NCBI GenBank assembly: GCA_963799975.1
Contig: CAWCZF010000002.1
Span: 992,001 to 1,056,000 of the forward strand
DNA from: Actinoallomurus sp963799975
Lineage (GTDB): Bacteria > Actinomycetota > Actinomycetes > Streptosporangiales > Streptosporangiaceae
Length of the DNA: 64,000 nt
Direction: 5' to 3'
Part shown: positions 1 to 7,871 of the stretch, in pieces
Numbering within the stretch: position 1 is the stretch's first letter
Layout of the letters: every line of letters starts with the position of its first letter
Notes under the pieces: model-generated
Database searches by the model: none
Seen by the model: only the letters and a program-made list of their open reading frames with translations
What the model was told of the DNA's origin: nothing
Made by a program: the position numbers and the translations under genes

Positions 1-374
1 GTACGACCGTGGTCCACGGCGAGATCCGGATCTCCGGCGAGACCCGCCCTGTCTTTCTCGGTCTCTTCCCCGACACGATCCCCAAGGGCCATCCGGCCAG
101 TTGCGCGGTGCTGCGCGAACCCGGCCGGTTCAGGTTCGACAGCGCACCCGAAGGCATCTGGTACCTGCTGGCCCAGTCGGTGCCCGAAGGGGAGGAGGAG
201 ATCCTCGGTGCTCACGTTCCGCTGGTCGCGGTCCACGGCCCGGTCTCCGTACGTGCGGGACAGGCGATCCAGCCCCTGGACATGCAGCTCAAGCCGATGC
301 GAGTCCCCGACCCACCGGCCCTGATGGCCCTTCTGGACGCACGCCGCGTGGCCCTGGCCGCGGCGGCGAACTGA
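1..374 (+). CDS. C-terminal part of an AraC-family-like regulator (5' end outside window)
   Basis: The reading frame is already open at the window edge, so only the last ~124 codons are present. The visible protein resembles the C-terminal extension found behind the HTH of some actinomycete AraC-type regulators: a compact beta-rich domain with 'VFLGLFPDTIPKG', a middle 'PGRFRFDSAPEGIWYLLAQ' strand pair and a closing Pro-rich helix. No HTH is visible because that part lies upstream. The GTG at 9 is only the first in-frame start inside the window and has no Shine-Dalgarno sequence. The family assignment comes from memory of similar proteins and is moderate. Confidence 0.45.
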   Translation, partial: TTVVHGEIRISGETRPVFLGLFPDTIPKGHPASCAVLREPGRFRFDSAPEGIWYLLAQSVPEGEEEILGAHVPLVAVHGPVSVRAGQAIQPLDMQLKPMRVPDPPALMALLDARRVALAAAAN

Positions 375-568
375 CCGGCCCCCTGATCCACCGGGGCGCC
401 CGGCCCGCGCCGCGCGTACGGCACCGCCATGAGCCGTATGCGGCGGCCTGAGAGCCACCGGGCGCCCCGGTCGCACGTCGGCGGCATCGCCCGCACGACC
501 GCCGGACCCGGCGAGTTCCCCGCCGGTAGGCTCGGCAAGATCACCGGCTGAGCCTGCGAGGAGTTCCC

Positions 569-976
569 ATGCGATTTCACCTCCGCGACGTCCCCACCCG
601 GGTTGCGACCGGCGCGTACGTGCTGCACTCCGGCTGGGACAAGTGGAGCGGTGGCGAGGAGCAGGCCGTGTCGGTGCACGGCACGGCCGCGAACGCCTTC
701 CCGTTCCTGCGGAAGGTGCCGCCGGCGACGTTCCTCAAGGCACTCGCGGCCGCCGAGATCGCGACCGGGGTCGCCCTGCTCGCCCCCGTGGTCCCGAACC
801 GGGTCGCCGGCACGTTCCTCACCGGCTTCGCGGGGAGCCTCCTGACGATGTACATGCGTACGCCGGGCCTGCACAAGCCGGGCAGCGTCTGGCCGACCTC
901 GGCGGGGGTCGGCATCAGCAAGGACGTCTGGATGCTGGGCATCGGCCTCGGCCTGCTGGCGGATTCCGGCGACTGA
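569..976 (+). CDS. DoxX-family integral membrane protein
   Basis: 135 residues with about four hydrophobic segments, the clearest being the stretches around residues 50-70 (EIATGVALLAPVV), 75-90 and 115-132 (DVWMLGIGLGLLAD). The N-terminal 'TGAYVLHSGWDKWSG' matches the start of DoxX/DoxD-like proteins, where the first helix is followed by a short polar turn. Such proteins are small membrane proteins linked to quinone or redox stress functions, without a settled biochemical role. A good ribosome site (GAGGAG) lies 6 bases before the ATG. It is monocistronic and followed by a strong intrinsic terminator. Confidence 0.7.
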   Translation: MRFHLRDVPTRVATGAYVLHSGWDKWSGGEEQAVSVHGTAANAFPFLRKVPPATFLKALAAAEIATGVALLAPVVPNRVAGTFLTGFAGSLLTMYMRTPGLHKPGSVWPTSAGVGISKDVWMLGIGLGLLADSGD

Positions 977-1056
977 CGTCGCGTGGCGGCATTGGTGACA
1001 TCATCTGACGCCGTCGCGACGCAAGCCTTCTACCAGGCATAACTCTTCAACAGCTA

Positions 1057-1087
1057 GGCCGCACGCATCAGGCGTGCGGCCTTTTTT
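1057..1087 (+). terminator. Intrinsic terminator
   Basis: A perfect 10-bp stem (GGCCGCACGC, 1057-1066, with GCGTGCGGCC, 1072-1081), a 5-nt loop and six T residues (1082-1087). This is a textbook rho-independent terminator, rare in so GC-rich a genome. It insulates the DoxX gene from the operator-controlled promoter of the next operon. Confidence 0.9.
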
Positions 1088-1115
1088 GTGCTTGGCGACG
1101 TCACGCCGCTTGCTA

Positions 1116-1145
1116 TGACGTCGCAGTGATGTCATAGTGACGTCA
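1116..1145 (+). promoter_or_regulatory. Three TGACGTCA-type operators phased at 11 bp over the start codon
   Basis: Octamers TGACGTCG (1116-1123), TGATGTCA (1127-1134) and TGACGTCA (1138-1145) start exactly 11 bp apart, so they face the same side of the helix; the last shares its final A with the ATG at 1145. Further copies lie upstream (TGACATCA 996-1003; CGACGTCA 1096-1103) and one perfect copy lies inside the gene (1374-1381). The downstream protein carries a ribbon-helix-helix domain, a fold that binds tandem short sites as stacked dimers, so autoregulation is the natural reading. No Shine-Dalgarno sequence is present, so the mRNA may be leaderless. Confidence 0.7.
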
Positions 1146-1651
1146 TGGACCTGACGCCCTATGTGGAAAGCCTCCGCCGCGAACTTGCCGTCGCCGCGAG
1201 CGCCGGCGGCGAAGACGCCCGCGCACTCGGCGAGCGACTCTCCGCCTCGCTCGACTCAGCCACCCGGCTCGCCCTCCTGGAGGCGCTGTCCGCCGCCGCG
1301 GACGAGATCACCCGCGAACTCGCCCCGGGCGCCGTCGACGTACGGCTGCGCGGGCGGGAGCCCGAGTTCGTCGTGACGTCACCCCTGGCCGACCGGTTCG
1401 AGGCCGCCGGCCCGCCCGAGACCGCCCCCCGGCCCCCGGCCGCCGACAAACCCGAAGAAGGCGGCACGACGCGGATCACGCTGCGGCTGCCCGAACACCT
1501 CAAGCCGCACATCGACGAAGCCGCCGGACGTGACGGCCTCTCGGTCAACGCCTGGCTGGTCCGCGCCGTCTCCAGTGCCCTCGAACCCGCCGAGCGGAGC
1601 GGGCGCAAGCGGCCCTCCAGCGGCAACCGCTACACCGGCTGGGTCCGCTAG
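1145..1651 (+). CDS. Ribbon-helix-helix (HicB/Arc-like) transcriptional regulator
   Basis: 168 residues. The N-terminal ~85 residues form an Ala-rich helical region; a Pro-rich linker follows; residues ~105-142 read 'RITLRLPEHLKPHIDEAA' then 'GLSVNAWLVRAVSSAL', the strand-helix-helix pattern of RHH DNA-binding domains (Arc/HicB type). The tail is basic. Actinomycete annotation often calls this type 'HicB antitoxin', but no HicA toxin is adjacent. Instead it heads an operon with a DUF4097 protein and a DrrAB-type ABC exporter, so it is better read as their repressor, acting through the TGACGTCA boxes over its own start codon. The ATG has no ribosome site. Confidence 0.75.
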   Translation: MDLTPYVESLRRELAVAASAGGEDARALGERLSASLDSATRLALLEALSAAADEITRELAPGAVDVRLRGREPEFVVTSPLADRFEAAGPPETAPRPPAADKPEEGGTTRITLRLPEHLKPHIDEAAGRDGLSVNAWLVRAVSSALEPAERSGRKRPSSGNRYTGWVR

Positions 1652-1691
1652 CCGCCCCCCTCCCTCCACCACTGACTTCAAGGGAAAACTC

Positions 1692-2483
1692 ATGCCTGTT
1701 TACGCCACGCCCGAGCCCATTCTCGCCACCATCTCCCTCACCGTCGGCACCCTGCGGATCAGCGCCACCGACCGTACCGACACGGTCGTCGACGTACGGC
1801 CCGCCAACCCCGCACGCGACGCCGACGTACGTGCCGCCGAACACGTCCAGGTCGAGTTCGCGGACGGCGAGCTGACCGTACGTGCGAGCAAGACCGTGAT
1901 GTGGTCGGTGTTCGGCTGGACCGGCGCGATCGACGTGACGATCGAGCTGCCCGCCGGCTCGCGCATCGACGCAGACGCGGCGGGCGACGTCCGCTGCACC
2001 GGGCGGCTCGGCGAGTCGCGGATCAACAGCTCCACCGGCGACATCACGATGGACCAGTCCATCGGACGCACTGACGTCACCACCGCGAACGGCCGGATCC
2101 GGATCCGCCGGGTCGACGGCGCGGCGACGGTCAAGTCCGCCAACGGCGCCGTCAGCGTCGGCGAGGTCACCGGCGACCTGCGGCTCAGCTCGGCGAACGG
2201 CGACATCACCGTCGACCGCGCGCTGTCCGGCGTCGGCGCCAAGACCGCGTACGGCAGCGTGCGGATCGGCGAGTGCGTACGCGGGTCGGTCGTGCTGGAG
2301 ACCTCCGCGGGCGCGCTCGACATCGGCATCCCGGACGGCACCGCCGCCTGGCTCGACGTGAGTTCGCAGTACGGCGACGTACGCAACCTCCTGAACGCCA
2401 CCGACGGACCCGCCCAGGCCGAGGAGACGGTCGAGGTGCGAGCGCGCACCGGCTACGGCGACATCGTGATCCACCGCGTCTGA
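1692..2483 (+). CDS. DUF4097 beta-strand repeat protein
   Basis: 263 residues from the ATG behind AAGGGA; the frame stays open further upstream, but only this start has a ribosome site. From about residue 100 to the end the protein is built of short repeating strands with 'S(S/A)(T/N)G-I' turns (SSTGDITM, TANGRIRI, SANGAVSV, SANGDITV, TAYGSVRI, TSAGALDI), typical of the DUF4097/DUF4098 beta-solenoid. There is no signal peptide. The molecular role is unknown; in actinomycetes the family recurs between an RHH/HicB regulator and a DrrAB-like ABC exporter, as here, which suggests a scaffold or sensor for that exporter. Confidence 0.85.
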   Translation: MPVYATPEPILATISLTVGTLRISATDRTDTVVDVRPANPARDADVRAAEHVQVEFADGELTVRASKTVMWSVFGWTGAIDVTIELPAGSRIDADAAGDVRCTGRLGESRINSSTGDITMDQSIGRTDVTTANGRIRIRRVDGAATVKSANGAVSVGEVTGDLRLSSANGDITVDRALSGVGAKTAYGSVRIGECVRGSVVLETSAGALDIGIPDGTAAWLDVSSQYGDVRNLLNATDGPAQAEETVEVRARTGYGDIVIHRV

Positions 2484-2523
2484 CCCCCCTTGCATCGAGA
2501 TCTTGCACAGAGATGAGGAAGAG

Positions 2524-3459
2524 ATGACCGCATCGGCCATCACCGCGACCGGCCTGCACAAGTCCTACGGCGAAAAGGTCGTCCTCGACGGCGTCGACCT
2601 GGATGTCACAGAAGGAACGATCTTCGCCCTGCTCGGGCCGAACGGCGCGGGCAAGACCACCGCCGTACAGATCCTGTCCACCCTGATCCGCGCGGACGCC
2701 GGCCAGGTACGCGTCGCGGGCCACGACCTGGCCGCCGAGCCCGACGCCGTACGCGCCGCGATCGGCGTCACCGGCCAGTTCTCCGCCGTGGACGACATGC
2801 TCACCGGCGAGGAGAACCTGATCCTCATGGCGGACCTGCGCCACCTCGGCCGCCGCGAGGGCCGGCGGCGCGCCGCGGAGCTGCTCGACCGGTTCGACCT
2901 GGTCGAGGCGGGCCGCAAGGTCGCCTCCACCTACTCGGGCGGCATGCGCCGGCGGCTGGACCTCGCGATGACCCTGGTCGGCGACCCGCGCGTCATCTTC
3001 CTCGACGAGCCGACCACCGGCCTGGACCCGCGGAGCCGGCACTCCATGTGGGACCTGATACGTGAACTCGTCGCGGGCGGGGTCACCGTGTTCCTGACCA
3101 CGCAGTACCTGGAGGAGGCCGACCGCCTCGCCGACCGGATCGCCGTGCTCGACGGCGGACGGCTCGTCGCCGACGGGACCGCCGAGGAGCTCAAGCGCCG
3201 CATCCCGGGCGGCCACATCCGGCTGCGGTTCACCGAGCCGGACGACCTCGCCTCGGCCGCGTACGCGCTGGGCGAGGTGCGGCGCGACGACGACGCACTC
3301 ACCCTCGAGGTCCCAAGCGATGGCAGCCTCCACTCCCTGCGCGCGCTGCTCGCCCGTCTCGACGAGGAGAAGGTCGAGGTCCAGGACCTCTCCGTACACA
3401 CGCCCGACCTCGATGACGTCTTCTTCGCCCTCACCTCCCAGAAGGGGAACGCCCGATGA
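2524..3459 (+). CDS. ABC exporter ATP-binding protein, DrrA type
   Basis: 311 residues; the ATG at 2524 is chosen because GAGGAAGAG lies directly before it. Walker A 'GPNGAGKTT' (~residues 39-47), Q-loop 'GQFSAVDDMLTGEENL', signature 'YSGGMRRRLDLA', Walker B 'VIFLDEPTTGLD' and the switch region 'FLTTQYLEEADRLADRIAVL' are all intact. 'GQFSAVD', 'GMRRRLDLA' and the C-terminal 'TPDLDDVFFAL' are hallmarks of the daunorubicin-resistance DrrA subfamily, which energises an ABC-2 permease for drug, lipid or glycolipid export. It overlaps the permease gene by 4 bases. The substrate cannot be inferred. Confidence 0.93.
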   Translation: MTASAITATGLHKSYGEKVVLDGVDLDVTEGTIFALLGPNGAGKTTAVQILSTLIRADAGQVRVAGHDLAAEPDAVRAAIGVTGQFSAVDDMLTGEENLILMADLRHLGRREGRRRAAELLDRFDLVEAGRKVASTYSGGMRRRLDLAMTLVGDPRVIFLDEPTTGLDPRSRHSMWDLIRELVAGGVTVFLTTQYLEEADRLADRIAVLDGGRLVADGTAEELKRRIPGGHIRLRFTEPDDLASAAYALGEVRRDDDALTLEVPSDGSLHSLRALLARLDEEKVEVQDLSVHTPDLDDVFFALTSQKGNAR

Positions 3460-4256
3460 ACGCCCTGGCCATCGGTATGACCGACTCCGCGACCATGCTG
3501 CGCCGCAACCTCCGGCACGCGCTGCGCTACCCCACCATGACGCTCTCGGTCGTGGCGACGCCCGTGCTCCTGCTGCTCCTGTTCGTGTACGTCTTCGGCG
3601 GCGCGCTCACCCACGGCGTGAGCGGCGGCGGAGGGTCGGGCGGCGGACGGTACATCGACTACGTCGCCCCGGGCATCATCTTGATGGCCGTGACCGCGGG
3701 CTGCATGACCACCGCGGTGGCCGTCTGCGTCGACATGACCGGAGGCATCATCAACCGCCTGCGCACGATGGCGATCTCCCGCGCCTCCGTGCTGACCGGC
3801 CACGTCATCGGCGGCGTCATCCAAACGATGATCAGCGTCCTGCTCGTCATCGGCGTGGCGATGCTCATAGGCTTCCGTCCGACCGCCGGCCCGGTCGAGT
3901 GGATCGCCGCGATCGGCCTGCTGACGTTGCTCACGCTGTCGCTCATCTGGATGTCGACCGCCTTCGGACTGGTGAGCAAGACCCCGGAGGCGGCGAGCAA
4001 CACGGCCCTGCCGCTCCAGATGCTGCCCTTCATCGGCAGCGCGATCGTCCCGACGGACTCGATGCCGACCGGACTGCGCTGGTTCGCCGAATACCAGCCG
4101 CTGACCCCGGTGATCGAAACCCTGCGCGGCCTGCTGATGGGCACCGCAATCGGCACGAACGGCATCATCGCGGTCGCGTGGTGCTGCGCCATCGGGGTTG
4201 CCGGGTACCTGTGGTCAAGGGCGGCTTTCAACCGCGACCCGGCCCACACCGCCTGA
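3456..4256 (+). CDS. ABC-2 type permease, DrrB type
   Basis: 266 residues, starting inside the stop of the ATPase gene (ATGA), so the two are translationally coupled. Six hydrophobic segments fit the ABC-2 fold: ~30-52, a Gly-rich extracellular loop (GGGGSGGG), then ~70-95, ~115-140, ~150-172, ~185-200 and a last helix near 235-255. 'MTGGIINRLRTMAISR' after the second helix is the usual coupling-helix region of the DrrB/ABC-2 family. With the DrrA-like ATPase it should form a plasma-membrane exporter of hydrophobic compounds. A 15-bp hairpin follows 12 bases after the stop. Confidence 0.92.
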   Translation: MNALAIGMTDSATMLRRNLRHALRYPTMTLSVVATPVLLLLLFVYVFGGALTHGVSGGGGSGGGRYIDYVAPGIILMAVTAGCMTTAVAVCVDMTGGIINRLRTMAISRASVLTGHVIGGVIQTMISVLLVIGVAMLIGFRPTAGPVEWIAAIGLLTLLTLSLIWMSTAFGLVSKTPEAASNTALPLQMLPFIGSAIVPTDSMPTGLRWFAEYQPLTPVIETLRGLLMGTAIGTNGIIAVAWCCAIGVAGYLWSRAAFNRDPAHTA

Positions 4257-4268
4257 CAGCCACCCACA

Positions 4269-4302
4269 GGGGGCACTCCCGCGTCGCCGCGGGGGTGCCC
4301 CC
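4269..4302 (+). terminator. Large hairpin closing the RHH-ABC operon
   Basis: A 15-bp stem (4269-4283 with 4288-4302, one G-T wobble) and a 4-nt loop, starting 12 bases after the permease stop. There is no T-tract, which is common for terminators of high-GC actinomycetes. It could also serve as a 3' stabiliser. Confidence 0.65.
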
Positions 4303-4450
4303 GCTGACGTGGAGGTGGCCCGCCCCCGCGGGAGTGCCTACCGACGTAGGGGCGCCCTCCACCGACGTGAGGGGTGCCCCTGCGGACGTGGGAGTCCCCA
4401 CCGCCGTGGGAGTGCCCTGCCGACGTGAGAGTGCCCTCCGACGTCAGGCA
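4303..4450 (+). repeat. Imperfect tandem repeats between convergent genes
   Basis: After the hairpin, six or seven degenerate units of about 19-24 bases follow, each built on a core like CGACGTGGGAGTGCCC (examples: 'gcgggagtgcctaccgacgt', 'gtgggagtgccctgccgacgt', 'gagagtgccctccgacgt'). The unit also resembles the right arm of the preceding hairpin, so the array may have grown from it by slippage. No good coding frame covers it, and it lies between an operon on the + strand and a convergent gene on the - strand. Confidence 0.55.
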
Positions 4451-4519
4451 GGAAGAGACCGACCTTGCTCCGACCGGGGGGAGACGGTGCTCCACGGCCG
4501 TTGGCGAGTGACGGTGCTC

Positions 4520-5101
4520 CTAGGCTCGGCGCTTCCTGGACGGGCGGCGGGTGTGGGCCAGGTCGCGGAGGCGGTCGGTCACCGAGGCGAGTCCGCCGAA
4601 GAGCATGTTCCGGATCGGCGACTCCACACCCGGGTGCGGGTGGGTGGGGGCCATGGCCTCGGCCGCTTTGATCGCGGCGGCGAGCCCGCGCAACTCCGCC
4701 TCGCCGCGCCGGCGCAGCGCGGGGAACTCCTCGAGTTCCTCGCGTTCGGCGTGTTCGAGCACTGCCGAGCGGAACCGGGCGAACATCGGCGGGAAACTCG
4801 GGTCGTCGGTGCCCATGCGCTCGAGTTCGCGGAGCATCTGTTTGCCGCGTTTCTCCTCGTCCAGGCGGGCGTCGACGATTTGGTCCCCGAGGGGGACGGC
4901 GCGGCGTACGAGGGGGTGCACGACCTGTTCCTCGGCGGTCTCGTGCACCGCGAGCAGGCGGCGGAGCCGCTCGAAAGCCTCGGCCTGCCGTGTGCCCATG
5001 GTGGACTCCACCTTCTGGCAGAGGCGGCGGATCTCCTCGTGCTGCCGCTCCAGCAGGGCGACGGCGTCGGTATCCGGCATCGTCTCGGGTCGCTGAGTCA
5101 T
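4520..5101 (-). CDS. Hemerythrin (HHE) domain protein
   Basis: 193 residues, ATG preceded by AAAGGAAC. The protein is helical throughout, with iron-ligand-type positions in 'LLERQHEEIRRL' (~residue 20), 'LLAVHETAEEQVVHPLV' (~52-64) and 'AVLEHAEREELEEFPAL' (~115-130), the H-HxxxE-H-HxxxE pattern of HHE cation-binding domains. It has no signal peptide or membrane segment, so it is cytosolic. Members sense or buffer oxygen, NO or iron; the exact role here is unknown. The basic C-terminus (SRKRR) is typical of actinobacterial copies. It has its own transcript, convergent with the ABC operon. Confidence 0.85.
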   Translation of the reverse strand: MTQRPETMPDTDAVALLERQHEEIRRLCQKVESTMGTRQAEAFERLRRLLAVHETAEEQVVHPLVRRAVPLGDQIVDARLDEEKRGKQMLRELERMGTDDPSFPPMFARFRSAVLEHAEREELEEFPALRRRGEAELRGLAAAIKAAEAMAPTHPHPGVESPIRNMLFGGLASVTDRLRDLAHTRRPSRKRRA

Positions 5102-5209
5102 CGCCGTTCCTTTCTCATCGCGTCACCAGCCGTGGTGTACCCGACCCACTCGCGGGAAACCCAGATAAGCCCAGGTCAGAACCAACACCGGGGATCGCGA
5201 GCCGGGGGG

Positions 5210-5290
5210 ACCCCCACCCCAGCCGACACCGAACCCCGGCAAGGCCAGGAACCCGGACGACCCCCACCCCAGCCGACACCCAACCCCGGC
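5210..5290 (+). repeat. 31-bp direct repeat, two copies
   Basis: Positions 5210-5240 and 5260-5290 are identical except for one base, with a 50-bp period. The second copy ends just before the stop codon of the Tex gene (5294), so this looks like a short duplication at the 3' end of that gene. The core is C-rich (CCCCCACCCCAGCCGACACC). Confidence 0.8.
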
Positions 5291-5293
5291 GGG

Positions 5294-7765
5294 TTAGGAG
5301 TCGGGGAGGCCCTTGTCCAGGCCGGCGCGGCGTAGGGCGTCGGCCAGGGCACCTCCGCCGGAGCCGGAGTCGCTGCGGTCCTGGCGGGGTCTGGGTGGTC
5401 GCTTGCCGCCGTCGCGGCGGTTGCTTCCGCTGCCCTGGCGGCGCCCGCCGCCGTCGCGGCCCTCGTCCCGGCCTCCGCCGCCGCGCCCCCCGTCGCGGCC
5501 GTTGTCCCGGCCTCCGCCGCCACGGCTTCCGTCGCGGCCGCCTCCCTCTCGGCCGCCGCCTTCGCGGCCGACGGCGTCTCGGCGGCTGTCGGCGGGTTTG
5601 CGGCGGTCGGGCTCGTCGTCCAGGCGCAGGGTGAGGGAGATGCGGGCGCGGGGGATGTCGACGTCCAGGACCTTCACGCGGACGATGTCGCCTGGCTTGG
5701 CGATGTCGCGCGGGTCCTTGACGAAGTTCTTCGACATCGCCGACACGTGCACCAGGCCGTCCTGGTGTACGCCGACGTCCACGAAGGCGCCGAACGCGGC
5801 GACGTTCGTCACCACGCCCTCCAGGAGCATGCCCGGCTCCAGGTCGCCGAGTTTGTCCACGCCTTCCTTGAACGTCGCGGTCTTGAACGCCGGCCGGGGG
5901 TCGCGGCCCGGCTTGTCCAGCTCCTTGAGGATGTCGGTGATCGTGGGGAGGCCGAACGCGCCGTCGACGAAGTCCTGCGGCTTGACCGAGCGCAGCGCCG
6001 TGGTGTTGCCGATCAACGCCGACACGTCGCCGCCGCCCGACGCCAGGCCGGTCGCGGCGAAGATGCGGTGCACCACGGAGTAGGCCTCCGGGTGGACGCT
6101 GGAGCAGTCGAGCGGGTCGTCGCCGTCGCGGATGCGCAGGAAGCCCGCGCACTGCTCGTACGCCTTCGGGCCCAGTCTCGGGACCTCCTTCAACGCCCTG
6201 CGCGACCGGAACGGGCCGTTGGCGTCACGGTGCAGGACGATGTTCTCGGCGAGGCCGGAGCCGATGCCGGACACGCGGGTCAGCAGCGGCGCCGAGGCCG
6301 TGTTGACGTCGACGCCGACCGCGTTCACGCAGTCCTCCACGACCGCGTCTAGCGAGCGGGACAGTTTGGTCTCGGAGATGTCGTGCTGGTATTGCCCGAC
6401 GCCGATCGACTTGGGGTCGATCTTGACCAGCTCGGCGAGCGGGTCCTGCAGGCGGCGGGCGATCGAGACGGCGCCGCGCAGCGATACGTCCATGCCGGGG
6501 AGCTCTTGCGAGGCGTACGCGGAGGCGGAGTACACCGAGGCGCCGGCCTCCGACACCATGATCTTGGTGAGGCCCGGCATCAGCTTGATCAGGTCGGCGG
6601 CGAGCTGGTCGGTCTCGCGTGACGCCGTGCCGTTGCCGATCGAGATCAGGTCGACGTCGTGCCGCTTGGCGAGCTTGCCGAGCACGGCGAGGGCCTCGTC
6701 CCAGCGGCCCTGCGGCTTGTGCGGATAGATCGTCTCGGTGGCGACGACCTTGCCGGTCGCGTCCACGACCGCGACCTTCACGCCGGTGCGGAACCCCGGG
6801 TCCAGGCCCATCGTGGTGCGGGTGCCGGCCGGGGCGGCTAGCAGGAGGTCGCGCAGGTTGGCGGCGAAGACACGCGCGGCCTCGTCCTCGGCGTCCTGCC
6901 GCAGGCGCAGCCGCAGGTCCAGGTCGAGCCGGACCAGAATGCGCGTGCGCCAGGCCCAGCGGACCGTCTCGGCCAGCCACCGGCGGCTCAGCGGCACCTC
7001 GAACCGGTGCGCGATGCCACGCTCGTACGCGGTCACCTCGCCCTCGTCGTCCTCCGGCGTCAGCGTGAGGTCGAGGACCTCCTCCTTTTCACCGCGGAAC
7101 AGCGCCAGGATGCGGTGCGACGGCAGCCGGGTCAGCGGCTCGGCGAAGTCGAAGTAGTCGGCGAACTTCGCGCCGGCCTCCTCCTTGCCCTCGCGTACGC
7201 GGGCGACCATCCGGCCCTTTGACCAGAGGCGTTCGCGCAGGTCGCCGATGAGGTCGGCGTCTTCGGCGAACCGCTCGACCAGGATCGCGCGTGCGCCCTC
7301 CAGCGCCGCCGCGGCGTCGAGGTCGTCCTTGACGAACGGCGCGGCCGTCGCGTGCGGGTCGAGCGACGGGTCGCCCAGGAGCAGGTCGGCGAGCGGCTCC
7401 AGCCCCGCCTCGCGCGCGATCTGCGCCTTGGTGCGCCGCTTGGGCTTGTAGGGCAGGTAGATGTCCTCCAGCCGCGCCTTGGTGTCGGCGGCGAGGATCT
7501 GGGCGCGCAGGGCGTCGTCGAGCTTGCCCTGCGACTCGATCGACTCCAGGATCGCGGCGCGCCGCTCGTCCATCTCGCGCAGGTAGCGCAGGCGTTCTTC
7601 GAGCGTACGCAGCTGTGCGTCGTCGAGCGTGCCCGTCGCCTCCTTGCGGTAGCGCGCGATGAACGGCACGGTGGCCCCGCCGTCGAGCAACTCGACGGCG
7701 ACCTGCACCTGGTGTTCGCGCACGCCGATCTCTTCGGCGATCTTCTGGTGAATCGACGTCGACAC
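5294..7765 (-). CDS. tex: Tex-family RNA-binding transcriptional accessory protein
   Basis: 823 residues from the GTG at 7765, preferred over an upstream ATG because it follows AGGGCGGGG and gives the usual 'IHQKIAEEIGV' N-terminus. Domains in order: Tex N-terminal HTH region (~1-180, 'ELLDGGATVPFIARYRKE'), YqgF/RNase H-like domain ('TMGLDPGFRTGVKVAVVD', ~315-440), helix-hairpin-helix pair ('VSGIGSGLAENIV', 'VPRLGPKAYEQCAGFLRI'), and an S1 RNA-binding domain ('GMLLEGVVTNVAAFGAFVDVG', ~635-710). The last ~110 residues are a Gly/Arg/Asp-rich RGG-like tail. Tex acts on transcription or RNA in the cytosol. It is monocistronic. Confidence 0.95.
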   Translation of the reverse strand: MSTSIHQKIAEEIGVREHQVQVAVELLDGGATVPFIARYRKEATGTLDDAQLRTLEERLRYLREMDERRAAILESIESQGKLDDALRAQILAADTKARLEDIYLPYKPKRRTKAQIAREAGLEPLADLLLGDPSLDPHATAAPFVKDDLDAAAALEGARAILVERFAEDADLIGDLRERLWSKGRMVARVREGKEEAGAKFADYFDFAEPLTRLPSHRILALFRGEKEEVLDLTLTPEDDEGEVTAYERGIAHRFEVPLSRRWLAETVRWAWRTRILVRLDLDLRLRLRQDAEDEAARVFAANLRDLLLAAPAGTRTTMGLDPGFRTGVKVAVVDATGKVVATETIYPHKPQGRWDEALAVLGKLAKRHDVDLISIGNGTASRETDQLAADLIKLMPGLTKIMVSEAGASVYSASAYASQELPGMDVSLRGAVSIARRLQDPLAELVKIDPKSIGVGQYQHDISETKLSRSLDAVVEDCVNAVGVDVNTASAPLLTRVSGIGSGLAENIVLHRDANGPFRSRRALKEVPRLGPKAYEQCAGFLRIRDGDDPLDCSSVHPEAYSVVHRIFAATGLASGGGDVSALIGNTTALRSVKPQDFVDGAFGLPTITDILKELDKPGRDPRPAFKTATFKEGVDKLGDLEPGMLLEGVVTNVAAFGAFVDVGVHQDGLVHVSAMSKNFVKDPRDIAKPGDIVRVKVLDVDIPRARISLTLRLDDEPDRRKPADSRRDAVGREGGGREGGGRDGSRGGGGRDNGRDGGRGGGGRDEGRDGGGRRQGSGSNRRDGGKRPPRPRQDRSDSGSGGGALADALRRAGLDKGLPDS

Positions 7766-7871
7766 GGTCCCCGCCCTCTCGCTGAGCTTCGGGATGCATT
7801 GTGCAGGCATCCGGGACCATTGTCGCGCTGGACCGCGTGAGCGGAGGAGATCTCCACAGGCTGTGGATAAC

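Noticed and set aside
976..1050. A possible tRNA before the T-rich terminator
   Set aside because: No T-loop (GGTTCRAAYCC) or acceptor pairing can be found; only the terminator hairpin is real.
1145..1651. HicB antitoxin of a toxin-antitoxin pair
   Set aside because: There is no HicA-like gene next to it; the operon context is an ABC exporter, so the RHH protein is treated as a transcription regulator.
4303..5290. CRISPR array
   Set aside because: The repeats are degenerate, closely packed, without unique spacers of constant length and without cas genes.
5313..6083. Long frames antisense to tex and many other genes on the opposite strand
   Set aside because: They are shadow frames typical of high-GC DNA: Arg/Pro/Ser-rich, without ribosome sites and lying antisense to well-supported genes.
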